Assembly: GCA_948567375.1 (NCBI GenBank)
Contig: OX419761.1
Coordinates: 11,818,243 to 11,882,242 of the forward strand
Origin: Lunularia cruciata
Taxonomy: Eukaryota; Streptophyta; Marchantiopsida; Lunulariales; Lunulariaceae
Direction: 5' to 3'
Length of the DNA: 64,000 bases
This document shows positions 1 through 10,080 of the stretch, one piece after another. The notes beneath the pieces are model-generated. The model ran no database searches and was not told where the DNA came from. It was given only the letters and a program-made list of their open reading frames with translations. Position 1 is the stretch's first letter. Every line of letters starts with the position of its first letter. The position numbers and the translations under genes were made by a program.

Positions 1-148
1 ATCGAATTCGCTTTTCTAAATTGTACTATCGCTCCGGAACAGACCCATGTAGTGTGTTTTACGGAAATAACTTCATGCTCTGCAACTCTAGGCATGAGTT
101 ACGTAGGCCAAAGTAATGTGTTAGTGCTGGAGCTACGGTTCGTTTGTG

Positions 149-156
149 TATATATT
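149..156 (+). promoter_or_regulatory. TATA box of the DUF247 gene
   Basis: The octamer TATATATT lies about 70 bp before the start codon. The downstream paralogue at 12,632 has TATATAG at the matching place, with conserved flanking bases (a shared ACCTCTTGTTG just downstream). Conservation of both the box and its surroundings in two diverged copies supports a real core promoter. Transcription would be expected to start about 30 bp downstream, giving a leader of roughly 40-50 bases. The exact start site is inferred. Confidence 0.6.
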
Positions 157-225
157 CACCTCTTGTTGTTCCCCACGAGATGTGTAGTACAAATACATCG
201 AGCCGGGATTGAGACCTGAATCAGT

Positions 226-2235
226 ATGGCAGATGCAAGTCGTGTAACCAACAGCCAGGATCAACAACCAGCGGATGGCTCAGGAGAAATGCTCGAGTTT
301 ACTGGTGAACTTGCAACATCACCAATCCTGCAGGATACGCCTCCTCCGGCCCGCGAATCACCATGCCAGGGACCTATGGGTAACGGAGTCCCCGAGATGG
401 TCAAGAAGGTCTCTCTGGAGAATTCCGCTCCCAAAATAAACGGCCATCATCAAGCCAGGATAACTTCTCCTGAGCCAGTATGTGGCTCAGGAGAAATGCT
501 CAAATTTAAGGGTGAACTTGAAGATTTATTACGGCGGCAGGATCCGCCTCCTCCACCCTCCGAACCAGCAAACAGGAAAAACAAGTGTAGAAGAGTGCCC
601 GAGATGCTCAAGAAGATGACTCCGGACGATTTCAATCCCAAAGTGTTCCATCTGGGTCTTCTTAACCCCCGCCCCTGGCTTGATGAGAGTGAAGCTTTGA
701 AGAGGGACCTTGTTATGGCTTATATTCGTGATATGAAGGCAAATACTGGAACAGAATCGGGCGATAGACTTTGGCAAAAATGCAAGTCTTCTATAGTCGT
801 CCCCGAATCCGGCGAACAAGCTCAGAATTCCGAAACCCAGGGAGGAGGTCATAAGTCCCAATCCGAGGGAGGAGATCCGAGTTCCGTACCCCAGGGAAGA
901 GTTAATCAGATTGATGATTCGCGTGATTTGAGACTTTTAGACGAAGAAGCAACTTCCCGGTCGGAACAAGAGGATTCATCTCTTCAAGATACTGAAATGG
1001 GAAAAGAACTCGACAATGATCGCTTAACCATCGATGCGTTAGCTTTGGTAGCAAGCTACGATGTACGTGCGGAGTCCTCACTCCGGGGTAAATTTTCGAC
1101 CAACTTCTACACAGATCATGGAAAGAAGATCGAGGAATTCCTCAATATGGATATCCTTTTGATAGAAAATCAATTTAGCTTGGAGTTGCTCAAAAATGTT
1201 TATAACCTGATCAAGAAAGAAAAAGTTGTCAGGTATGGGGAGAAGACCGGAGAGAAGCTCTTTAGTGATATGCTCGAGCTCTTGATTTGGCGTTTGCTTC
1301 CATTCCCATTCCTGGCCAAGAAAGGCTGTTTTGAATGGATTCTCAACTGGTTAGGCTGGATGAGGAATGATCATATCGTTGACGACAAGGACGATTGGTC
1401 TGAATGGTACCGGCGCAGAGAAAAACTCAATGACAGGCCACATTTGTTAGACTGCATGTATGAGGTCATTTGCAGCAAGCCAGATAATGTACTTTCGTTC
1501 TTGTCACGATGTTGCTCTGGCTGGGATCGAGTTTGCAGCTTGACGAATATCCTACGTTACTACACTCAACACAATGTAGGGCCTTCAAGTAAGCTCTCCT
1601 CCGAAGTACTACCTACAGACTCAGTGGTCCGGTATGGAATATTACAGCCGAGACTGCCTTCAGCAACGCGCTTGAAGAAAGTGGGAATAGTGGTGAAACC
1701 CGAAGCTAGGACATTGAGCGAAATCAGGTACAATTCCAGAAATTGGGTCACCATGTGGCTGTGGAAAGCCGAGCTGATTGTTCCAGTAATCTACATGTCC
1801 GAACCTACAGTGCGTTTGCTCCGAAACGTCGCTGTTTATGAGCAGCTAGAAAAGGGTAGTTCCGAGCATACGCTGATAACGTACTTACAGATGATGAGTG
1901 CGCTTGTGGAGTCTGATGAAGATGCGAGTTTGCTTTGTAAGACTGGCGTGATTCGTTACCGTGGAAGCGACAAGCAATTGGTAGAAGCTTGGAGAGTAAT
2001 AGTGAGTGGACTGGAGATACAACCACTACATGCCCGTTACCGTGAAGTTTACAACCAGGTTAATGCTCGCTATTACACAAAGTGGCCAGGCTTTTGGTTC
2101 CAGTACCGACATGACACTTGCTCCAATCCTTGCGTCTTGTGGGGTTTCATAATTTTCACTCTAATCACTCTATGTATTTTTCTGCAGTCTCATCTCGCCC
2201 TTGTAAGAGCAAGTGATGAGCATCAACTCTGGTAG
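226..2235 (+). CDS. DUF247 family plasma-membrane-type protein, intact
   Basis: A 669-residue open frame with no intron, as is usual for plant DUF247 genes. The ATG has A at -3 and G at +4, and a TATA box lies upstream. The DUF247 region runs from about residue 121 to the C-terminus. Family landmarks are RVPEMLKK..F.PKVFHLG near 123-144, MDILLIENQ near 308-315, HLLDCMYEVI, SATRLKKVGI, LRNVAVYEQL, and a C-terminal hydrophobic segment at about 636-655 (LWGFIIFTLITLCIF) followed by a short tail. The N-terminus is proline-rich and contains a partial duplication (residues 18-71 and 87-140). Molecular function of the family is mostly unknown; in grasses, DUF247 genes at the S and Z loci determine pollen self-incompatibility. 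A self-incompatibility role here would be speculation. The sequence shows a probable tail-anchored membrane protein with no breaks. Confidence 0.9.
   Translation: MADASRVTNSQDQQPADGSGEMLEFTGELATSPILQDTPPPARESPCQGPMGNGVPEMVKKVSLENSAPKINGHHQARITSPEPVCGSGEMLKFKGELEDLLRRQDPPPPPSEPANRKNKCRRVPEMLKKMTPDDFNPKVFHLGLLNPRPWLDESEALKRDLVMAYIRDMKANTGTESGDRLWQKCKSSIVVPESGEQAQNSETQGGGHKSQSEGGDPSSVPQGRVNQIDDSRDLRLLDEEATSRSEQEDSSLQDTEMGKELDNDRLTIDALALVASYDVRAESSLRGKFSTNFYTDHGKKIEEFLNMDILLIENQFSLELLKNVYNLIKKEKVVRYGEKTGEKLFSDMLELLIWRLLPFPFLAKKGCFEWILNWLGWMRNDHIVDDKDDWSEWYRRREKLNDRPHLLDCMYEVICSKPDNVLSFLSRCCSGWDRVCSLTNILRYYTQHNVGPSSKLSSEVLPTDSVVRYGILQPRLPSATRLKKVGIVVKPEARTLSEIRYNSRNWVTMWLWKAELIVPVIYMSEPTVRLLRNVAVYEQLEKGSSEHTLITYLQMMSALVESDEDASLLCKTGVIRYRGSDKQLVEAWRVIVSGLEIQPLHARYREVYNQVNARYYTKWPGFWFQYRHDTCSNPCVLWGFIIFTLITLCIFLQSHLALVRASDEHQLW
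254..645 (+). repeat. In-frame 207-bp duplication inside the DUF247 gene
   Basis: Residues 18-71 and 87-140 repeat with an offset of 69 residues. Both start GSGEML.F.GEL, pass through QD.PPP, and continue to VPEM.KK followed by PK. At the DNA level GGCTCAGGAGAAATGCTC recurs 207 bp apart (near 277 and 484), and GCCAGGA precedes both (254 and 454). Only the second copy runs on into the canonical DUF247 start, so the first looks like a partial extra copy. The downstream pseudogene has only one such segment, so the gain (or the other copy's loss) happened after the two genes separated. Confidence 0.8.
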
Positions 2236-2835
2236 TCTTAGTCAATCGCAGTATCTGGGTTCTACTACTTTCAGCTTAGATTGTCCCTTGTGTGTTCCCA
2301 TATATATGGTCTCCAGAAGTCCTCCATTCAACTAGAACCTTCAGGGTATAGATATGTTCCATTACGTAGAATTAAGTTCAATCTACGAGTACCAGTGGTT
2401 ACTGAACAATCACCAGAATGTATGTCTTGTCCAGAGATCAGAGAATGATGTATCCCTTGCACATGCAGGTTAATGATGGGGCTACCTGTAGTTATTTGAC
2501 AAAATCATAATTCTTGTGACAGGTAAAAGCATTCAAGAAATGATGTGAGCACATGAAGGGAAACGATAAAAGTTTTGATCCTTTATCCACTGTCACTTCC
2601 CGTCAAGTAACAGCCAAACTTCCATGGTTAAGGTTATATTGGATTCAAAGGGTTGTCCATCCTCAGAAACTGATGCAGAGACACACGGATAACCAGAAGA
2701 TACTAAATCAAACAATGAATGAACCTCCAGGTGCATTTAGTCTTGATGATTTGAAAGTATATTTCAGATGTCAATATATAGCATGTACCTATATTACAAT
2801 TGTTAAGGCTTGTCCATAGCAGTAAGTTAAGTTAA
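2236..2835 (+). other. 3' flank of the DUF247 gene, no gene seen
   Basis: This should contain the 3' untranslated region. No clear AATAAA signal is visible close to the stop codon. A short open frame at 2,553-2,819 has no recognisable feature and I do not treat it as a gene. Confidence 0.5.
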
Positions 2836-3340
2836 GTATTTAGGTCTTACCTTTGAGAGGAAGGTAGTTCATTCCATTGAGAGAGGGGGCATAGTCAAGA
2901 AGCTTGAGTAGCATGACTTGTGAGACTCGGTTTGGCAAGGCTCTGCAACACGACACCATTTTTCATTAGCTTAGAACTTGTATATTAGCATGTAAGTATT
3001 CAGTTCTTCACTTCATATTTAGATTGAACCTTTGAGGGAGAGAAGGGACTTCAGTAAAGGCCATCGGGGTACTGATACTACCGGCATAGAAATGTTGCAC
3101 TTAAGAAGCTTGTGCAACGTGTAGTGTCAGCAGCAATAGGAACGGTATGGAAAAGCAAAGCCAGACTTAGAATTTGCATACTTGCTTGCAAGCATTCTAT
3201 TCTTCACGTCATATTTAGGTCTACATTCAAGAGAGAAAGCAGTTCACTTATCAAGATATTGGCCACATAGTCAAGAAACTTGTGCAACATGTCTAAAAAT
3301 TAGTTCGTGAAACCATGGCAAGCAACAAGATTAAACTTTT
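2836..3340 (+). repeat. Degenerate tandem repeat, three units of about 180-196 bp
   Basis: Units begin with TATTTAG at about 2,837, 3,016 and 3,212. Each carries, in order, a GAGAGG/GAGGGAGAG segment, AGTTCA or TTCAGT, the sequence AAGAARCTTG..CAACRTG, then CTTAGAA.TTG.ATA and TTCTTCACNTCATATTTAG leading into the next unit. The third unit is incomplete. Divergence between units is substantial, so the array is not recent. No coding potential is seen. It lies directly downstream of the DUF247 gene. Confidence 0.65.
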
Positions 3341-3489
3341 CATTATTTAGAATTAATATATTGATCTATAGATTTTCTACTTTTTCAATTTTTTTATTGT
3401 ACTTATAATTAATTTGTAAATATTTTCTAAAAAATATTTATTTTAATTACATAAATATTATTTAAAATGATATCAATATTTACTAAGAT
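3341..3489. other. AT-rich spacer
   Basis: Strongly AT-rich sequence between the tandem repeat and the first LINE fragment. No feature is seen. Confidence 0.5.
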
Positions 3490-4025
3490 TTCCTGCAAGT
3501 CTAACTCTCGGACCCTATGCGGGATACCGTTTCGGAGGGAGTGATTACCCATCCCCCTGGATGTGCGGCGAGTGCAGCAGCAGGTCGCAAGGTCTCCAAG
3601 TATAGGGACATGCAGCGAGGTCACCTCTTTGTTCCTCTAGCCTTGGAGTTATATGGAGCGATGTACACTGCATTTGACACATTTGTCAGGGAGTGCACGA
3701 GAGCTTATCATGTTAGGCGTCAAGGGGTACCACTCTCACTCTCATACTTTCTAGTTTACTTTAGACAGCATGTGTCCATTGCTCTACAGAGGGAAGTGGC
3801 CAGTGCAATCCATAGGAGAGCAATCACATTAGGTGATGTTTCTTCGGATGCTCCTGTTGTGTGTAGACCGTACGACTTCCATAGCTCAGATATCTTAGGT
3901 GCGATAGGGCAAATTTCTCATACAGACTCTATTGGGGCTTAGCCCCATGTTACCTTTTTTTTCCCCCTTGTACGGCTTGATGGGATCTTCCCATCCTTCA
4001 TTTTTCCTATGCGGTCGCCTCTTTT
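3490..4025 (+). mobile_element. 5'-truncated LINE (non-LTR retrotransposon), 3' end, copy 1
   Basis: The frame 3,517-3,942 encodes the C-terminus of a non-LTR retrotransposon polyprotein: EGVITHPPG, a K.SKYRDM motif, LFVPLALELYGAM, and HVSIALQREVASAIHRR. This resembles the region after the reverse transcriptase in LINEs of algae, mosses and other plants. The minus-strand copy at 4,820-5,200 is clearly homologous (HPPG, KVSKYR.MQ, HLFV.LAL.FYGAM, AFDTF.+ECTRAY). The stop codon falls in the loop of a small hairpin and is followed by a second hairpin. Homology among three copies ends near 4,020 at a TATG.GGT.GC motif, taken as the element's 3' end. No long poly(A) tail is visible. The 5' limit is approximate. 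Confidence 0.75.
3933..3995 (+). other. Paired 3'-end hairpins of the LINE
   Basis: Hairpin 1 is TGGGGC (3,933-3,938), loop TTA, GCCCCA (3,942-3,947). Hairpin 2 is GATGGGA (3,979-3,985), loop TCT, TCCCATC (3,989-3,995). Hairpin 2 is preserved in all three LINE copies with differing loops. LINE reverse transcriptases often recognise a 3' stem-loop in their own RNA; assigning that role here is inference. Confidence 0.65.
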
Positions 4026-4625
4026 CACTCTATATCACATGCAGGTATGGAGTACATGTAGAGCATCTTGTGGAGGTTATTTGATTTTTACTATTGCGAC
4101 CCCTCACGAGTCAAAGTCAGACAATGATTAGCATATTCTTTTCAATTGGTATATTTTTAAATTGTACAGTGCAGGTTTCATGGAACGTACAGATACAGAA
4201 GGACATATTCTACTGTTCAAGGTTGACATTGAAGCTCCTTGTGCAAGTCTTTCTCCAGTTTGGTATACATTAATACAGTGCATTACTATATCTAGCATAC
4301 ATCTAGCATATATATATCATACATATATACTAACATCTCCAAGTTGAGAAGATCGTGTAAGTCTACTTATTATGCGGGAAACATATTTACTCCCCCATGC
4401 TATCGTAGCATGATCATAAATGACAAGAAAGTGGATTGGACATCAAATTTTGCTCTACAATTACTCATGTGCTTCGTGCACACGAAGAAATTAAATGTAT
4501 TCAAATGGTGGAGCCGTGCGTTGCTGGCAGATCAACCTTGGTGCCAATCTGAATTGCCTCTGAAATTGGTCCCACAAGATGGCTTGTAGGCAGCTGAATA
4601 TATAAGAAATTACATTTTCAGAAAA
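4026..4625. other. Spacer between two convergent LINE copies
   Basis: AT-rich DNA with short AT-type simple repeats near 4,290-4,335. An 81-residue frame (4,344-4,589) has no recognisable motif and is not annotated as a gene. The 3' ends of two LINE copies face each other across this 600-bp gap. Confidence 0.45.
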
Positions 4626-7503
4626 AGAAAATGCAACCACATAGAACACATGAAGGATGGGAATACCCCATCAAGTTGTACAAGGGAGAGACAAAAGAGG
4701 TAAAATAGGACTAGGCTCCAATAGTTTAGATCGGAGAAATTTTCCCTACCGCACTAAGATATCAGAGCTATGCAAGTTGTATGGTCTACAAACTATTGGA
4801 GTATATGAAGAAACATCACCTAGTAGGATTGCTCTTTGATGGATTGTACCAACCAATGCTTTTTGTAAAGCAATGGACACACATTATCTAAAGCATGAAA
4901 GTGAGATGGTACTCCCTGATGTATAATATAATAAGCTCTTGTACACTCCTTGAGAAATGTATCAAATGCCATGTCCATTGCTCCGTAGAAATCCAAGGCT
5001 AGAAGAACAAACAAGTGAACTTGCTGCATACTCCTATACTTAGAAACCTTGCGTGTTGTTGCTCTACTTGCCGGCCATCCAGGTGGATGAGTAATCACTC
5101 CCTCCAAAATTTCATCCCATGTATGATTTGTAATCACAACATTTGCCACTATCACCTGATCATTTGGGACCAAGTATAAGTCTTCTCTAACACCTATCAT
5201 TTACAAAGCATACGAACACTCCCTCCAAGCAAGGTATCCACTCTCTTGTGCCATTGAAAGAACTATATCCCTGATGGCATCATGGATAGCTATTCTCTAT
5301 CATCCAGAAGGACACCATGTCATATGGACCGTTGCTTCATCTAGTGTAGAACCACACTAACAAGTAAATAACAAAGATGCAGATGAGTGGACCAAACCTA
5401 GGGGAAATCTCATTGCCATAGAGAAGGTCACTATTCCAAGTAGGAATGCCCTAATGCACTATTGAGTTGAGATCCAAGAGCTTGCACCCTTGCTAGAGCA
5501 AGAGCAAAGACTTGCTCTAGTGGCTTAAGGAATGGATGAGTCAATTAAGAGAGAATGTAGTGTATGTTGACACTATCTCTCCATCAAAGAAGACTACAAA
5601 CCTATGGTCCAATCTTACAATAGTGAAGCAAAGGATGGAAGGTTCTGATATGCCTGTGAGGATAGACCATCTCTTGTCTACCACAATAACACCCAAAGAC
5701 AAAAGGATCTCTTCTTCACCTTGGCCACATATGTCTCCAAAACTGGCCTATTGGCAACCACAAAATGGGAAGAAAGTAAGGGTGCCGAGAGAGCCCAATG
5801 ACACAAAAATGCTATAGGTGATGTCTCTTCCCTTGATGATAGGCCTGGCCCCTTATACGAGATTGGTAGAGATGTCTATCTATGTGCCAAATCCCCCATC
5901 ACACATTCCAATGTCCTTGGTCGGATGATATCACCAAAGACTCCCATAATCCTCCTATCAAAAGCTCTAAAACATAATAAGAAAATCAAGGTAGGGGGAA
6001 CCGTGTGGAGAAGGTAAGTTAGTTGATGGGCAATACAAGAGGAGAGTATAACAAATACCACTTGCAAATCTCCTACTAGAGGAAGGTCATCCATATGGAG
6101 AATGTCTTTTACAAGGGTAGCGTCTAAGAAGCATGTGATAAAATCCTCTTATCCTATTGGCACTCCAAGAACAAGTAATCCATATGTAGATGTGACACAC
6201 TCCTCTTGAACCTCAAGGTGTGGAAGAATATCTGAAGCGGACCATGCTTTGCACTTTGACACCTTGACTCTCAAGCCTACAAGATGTATCTTGGTAGGCA
6301 AGTGACCAAAGGCCTGCCTAATCTGATCTATGGGATCCACAATGTGTATATCATCTACCAAGGATTGAAATACACAACCTTGCATTGCCAAACTAATAGA
6401 TAGGAGAGCTCTAAAGTGAGCTATGGCAAACAAAGGTCCCCCTAAAGGATGTCCTTCTCATGTGATGACAATTGACTCCAAGACCAACCATGTCGGTTGT
6501 AAAAGAGAAGTAAGAGAAAAAATGAATGAGATGTTATTAAAACATTCCCAACATCCACCTATAGGACTACCCACTCTAGATGGATATCTAAGAGTGAGTT
6601 GATGCCGAGAAATATAACCTCACAACCTCCAAGTGTAGCTACTCCAAACTTATATGGACCAAGGTGCTCTTAGAAGTGAGATCAAGGCCAAAGGATAATG
6701 GTGTGGCTAATCAAGCACAAAAAGATCTCTCCATTAGCAATTAGTCTAATGCCCCTTGTGTCCTTCTCCATCACAAGAAGTTGACTAGCACCTAACACCC
6801 AACTGATTAACACAAGAATATTTCTCCTTGCTATAGCTGTAGCCATTTGATATAACTCGGTAGATCCACTAGAAGGATTATATTTCTAAAAGTAATATCT
6901 AAGATGCTCATATACCATCCTTGACAAGCCTCTTGAGGAGACGCAAGGTGTAGTGCACAACACCTATGCAAAAAGTGACCTATCAAGACATAAACGTTGC
7001 TCAAGTTGATAATCTAAAACCTCTAATGGTACTCTCTCTCCTGCCATAGGATGTAGTGAGTGTAAGGAAGAGATAGTCTCATTAGTGGGACTAGCCATAA
7101 ACAAAGCTTGTGCTTGTGTAGTGCTTGTGCTGCTCTACTAAACTCTCCCGCCTGACCCAATGTTCTACATCATCAAAATCAAGTGGACTCTATGGTATCT
7201 TATGGCAGAACTGGTCTCCTAAACATGTAGCCCTAAGAGACTCCTCTTGGAGTGTAGCCGAATCTCCCTTTGAAATTGATGAAATCTAGCAGCCAACTCT
7301 CTATGCCTCACACATCCCCCTCTAGCATAACAAAGGCACCATCTAGCAAATAAGAGGAATGAGAACCATGCTAACTCATCCAAATGATCATGTAATAGAT
7401 GAAAAGCATATCTAACTTCATCATGGAGTTTATTGTCTAACATCATCATGGAGTGTACAAGGTAATCTATGGAATAGATATAGACATGAAAAACTAATCT
7501 CAA
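4626..7503 (-). mobile_element. LINE (non-LTR retrotransposon) with reverse transcriptase, copy 3, degraded
   Basis: Read on the minus strand. The 7,503-7,219 segment holds WFSFLLFARWCLC.ARGG, like the start of this RT type. The RT core at 6,433-6,149 reads PLFAIAHFRALL, VFQSLVDDIHIVDP (with the catalytic DD pair), VSKCKAW and LLVLGVPIG. Segment 6,094-5,876 has MDDLPLVGDLQVVFVILSSC and RTVPP. The C-terminal part at 5,200-4,820 has HPPG, KVSKYR and LLALDFYGAMD. The 3' end with the conserved hairpin is near 4,656-4,672. The frame is interrupted several times, so the copy is dead. The QGDPLGGPLF-type box is partly recognisable just before the core. The family resembles LINEs of algae, bryophytes and other plants; I do not assign a clade. 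Confidence 0.75.
4656..4672 (-). other. 3' hairpin of LINE copy 3
   Basis: On the minus strand the stem GATGGG pairs with CCCATC around a 5-base loop. It sits in the same place relative to the flanking CTTGTAC.ACTT and TATGTGGTTGC motifs as in the other two copies. Confidence 0.6.
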
Positions 7504-7683
7504 ATAAACCTAAGATATAACGTGCTTGAGATACCAACCACTCCCATGACTCAATTGGTATCATCTAGATGATCAACAAAGGGACATAAAAAGTGTGCAT
7601 AATCCAAGTATTAATATGGTAGTTGTGATCGCTTGTCTCACGTGAACATCCCAAGTGATCCACTCATAATCCTTGTGCATCCT

Positions 7684-7975
7684 TCACATATATGTCTTTA
7701 CTCTTTACTAGACGAAGTGTCGATGATACAATGAGCATGGTGTATCACGAGCCACTCTACAATGAGCATGGTGTATCACAAGCCACTCTACAATGAGCAT
7801 GGTGTATCACGAGCAACTCTGGATAACACACATGGAGAAAAAAAATTCACATATAGGTCTTTACTCGTTACTAGATAAAGTGTCAATGATTCGCTGAACA
7901 TGATGTATCTCGATTAGATGATACAATGAGCATGGTGTATCCCGTGCCATTTTGGATAACCCACATGGAGAAAGA
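7684..7975 (+). repeat. 31-bp tandem repeat within a larger duplicated unit
   Basis: Three head-to-tail 31-bp units begin with ACAATGAGCATGGTGTATCA at 7,728, 7,759 and 7,790. A single further copy is at about 7,923. Around these, a longer unit (TCTTTACTC.TTACTAGA..AAGTGTC.ATGAT to GGATAAC.CACATGGAGAAA) appears twice, at about 7,694-7,842 and 7,858-7,975. Only the first large unit has the internal triplication. The array lies just beyond the 5' side of the minus-strand LINE. Confidence 0.75.
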
Positions 7976-8440
7976 AAATCATGGTTAGCACATGAATAAC
8001 TATCATAACACAAGATACTCCTCCCCATATTTCATCATATTTGCAAAATCACACCCCCTCATCTCCGTATTCATATAAATAAATATTATCTTTCTAAATA
8101 TAAATTTTTTTTTTTCTAAATTTATGTTTCAAATTATTTTTACTAAATTCACATTGTATTCAAATATAAAAAATTTAATTTATGAATAAAAATCCCAGCT
8201 GATCTCAACCTCTAAACTCTTAAAAACCAAACCGATCTCAACCTCTAAACTCTCAAAAAACAAAAAATCTAAAAGTGATTATAACTTTATGCGCTATTTT
8301 CTATAAACGTAAATCTAGATACCATTATAATCGAAATTAAAAAAACAAACAAAATCTACACTTCACTCCGGTGATGTAAAGCAAACTCTCCAAAATGGGA
8401 TAATCTCATTTCTCACTTTCTCTTTTTGCCCCCCTCTCCC
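7976..8440. other. AT-rich intergenic DNA with a small tandem duplication
   Basis: At 8,200-8,265 a 33-bp unit (GATCTCAACCTCTAAACTCT plus A-rich sequence) is present twice. The rest is AT-rich with no coding signal. Confidence 0.55.
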
Positions 8441-10080
8441 GAACTAGTGTCTCTCTCTTGAATAGGGAACAACATCCGGTACCCATCACACTCATAGCTT
8501 CCATTGGAGTTGTATGTTTGCGCAGTCTCTTCAGAGAAGGGATATTAAGATCTCGTAGAGTAAGCTTTTCTGTTGAGAGTATAAAGTTACTCTCTATTAA
8601 AAAAATCCTACGAGAAAGCAGTTTGAGGCTGTTTCTATATGTAACTCATTGTAATAGCTCGCTTATTGCTGCATGGATATCCCGTGCCGCATGTGGCCAT
8701 TTCCATATTGATGCTGAGCCTGCAAATCCTGTTATATTGCAGATTGATACAATGAGAAATGATGGGGTTATACTTTTGCTTCTGGTGCTGCCTTTGATGG
8801 TGGTGAGAGCACAGCTCTGTGAAACGGAACCAGAAGTAGCGATTGAAATCGGATGAGACAAACCGCTGCGAATTCGGACAATCTATCGGTTCTGTGGTCG
8901 CCCAGAGTTTTAAGGTCCTTGAGGATGACTTCACCCTTGATCAAATGAAGGTGGCAATTGGGCTCCATTCCTCCGAGGAAACATTGTCCAATATGGAGAT
9001 TGCGGAGGGCGAGGGACCCGAAGGTCCCACGATCACAAATCCGTTAACCAGGTAGCTGTCAGAACAAACAGGGGGCCAGAGGAGACTACTACAGCTTCAA
9101 CTTCCGTCTTGGACTAAACCAGACCGTTTCGGTTTTGAACCAATCTTACAACTGTAAGCTCGTGCCACTCTCACGGAATTCCGGGCAATTCTCCTCTGCT
9201 CGATGAAGCAGCGCTGGTATCCTTTACGGATAAGGATTTAAGCCAAGCCATTTCCATCTTCTAGTGGGCATTGTCCATCTTCGCTTGGCCCCGCAAACTA
9301 AGACCAGGCAGAATAAGCTGTACACACAACAACTTTGTCTCTATCAGAAGTAACGCTATCAGGGTGCTGCAAGCAGACAACATCTACCTGGGAGAGATAT
9401 ATGGTGATCTATTCTCGTTTTGGTACCGTTGACCTTCGAGCATTTGGCAAAAATCGTTTTGTGTCTGCAGACATTACTTCCTCTTAAAATGGTAAGCTCG
9501 TGGCAAATCCGATTGCAGTTGGTCCGTGCGGGAAGGTCTACGAGATAACTGCAGGATGTGGAAAAATAGCCCTCCTTGCACATGCTAACTTTCGGATTGT
9601 TCCAACGAGTGCAAGTTTGCCAAATCCCCTCGCTGCACCTGTCTTCGGGATTGGTCCAAGGGAGAAGTTCAGAGTATACTACCACTACTACTATACTGCT
9701 ATACTCCTTTCTCTACTCGCCAATTTTAAAAGAATGAGTTCCAGTTTGGTCGTACCAATTCTTCCAAGAGCTCAATCCTGAGGCCCAGTCTAGTGGTCGG
9801 CACTCTTTCCAGCGCTCAATACATCCTGGCTGTAGTCGAAGGTCCTTGGCCTTGACAAATAAAACCTTCAGGTCTGAAGAGCATAATCTCTGTGCGCATG
9901 AATGGTATAATAAGTTTTTATAACAGGAATCGCTTGCCGAAGTCCGGCAGTCCTACTCTTGATTTGCCGTTTAAATTCGTATTTGAAATCGACCGGGTCA
10001 CTAAGGATTACAGTTCATTCAATTCATCTGCCTCGTGCTTCAAAGCGAGTTCAATAAAGTTTTTCCTCGAGCGCGAAACG
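8440..10080 (+). other. Gene-like low-copy region, unidentified, probably a decayed or unrecognised secreted-protein gene
   Basis: Base composition here is closer to the DUF247 gene than to surrounding repeats. A plausible 5' leader intron runs from a GTAAGC donor near 8,559 to a TTATATTGCAG acceptor ending near 8,743. The ATG at 8,752 then opens a frame beginning RNDGVILLLLVLPLMVVRA, a good secretory signal peptide with likely cleavage after VRA. That frame stops at 8,856, only 35 codons on. The overlapping frame 8,845-9,055 continues with Cys- and acid-rich sequence (NRCEFGQSIG, VLEDDFTLDQMKVAIG), which suggests a one-base shift or an unrecognised intron. A second open stretch at 9,500-9,781 contains ANPIAVGPCGKVYEITAGCG. 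An AATAAA lies at 10,053. I do not recognise the family, and the gene model is inference. Confidence 0.35.
8752..8856 (+). CDS. Short frame with secretory signal peptide (possible first coding exon)
   Basis: The predicted product has 34 residues. It has a short polar start, a 13-residue leucine/valine core and a small-residue cleavage site (VRA then QLCETEPEV). It may be the true N-terminus of a longer, broken or spliced protein. On its own it is too short to name. Confidence 0.3.
   Translation: MRNDGVILLLLVLPLMVVRAQLCETEPEVAIEIG

Noticed and set aside
2553-2819. 88-codon frame downstream of the DUF247 gene
   Set aside because: No recognisable motif and no conservation evidence; likely 3' flanking DNA.
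7728-7820. CRISPR-like array
   Set aside because: The 31-bp units abut each other with no spacers and the setting is a plant genome; it is a plain tandem repeat.
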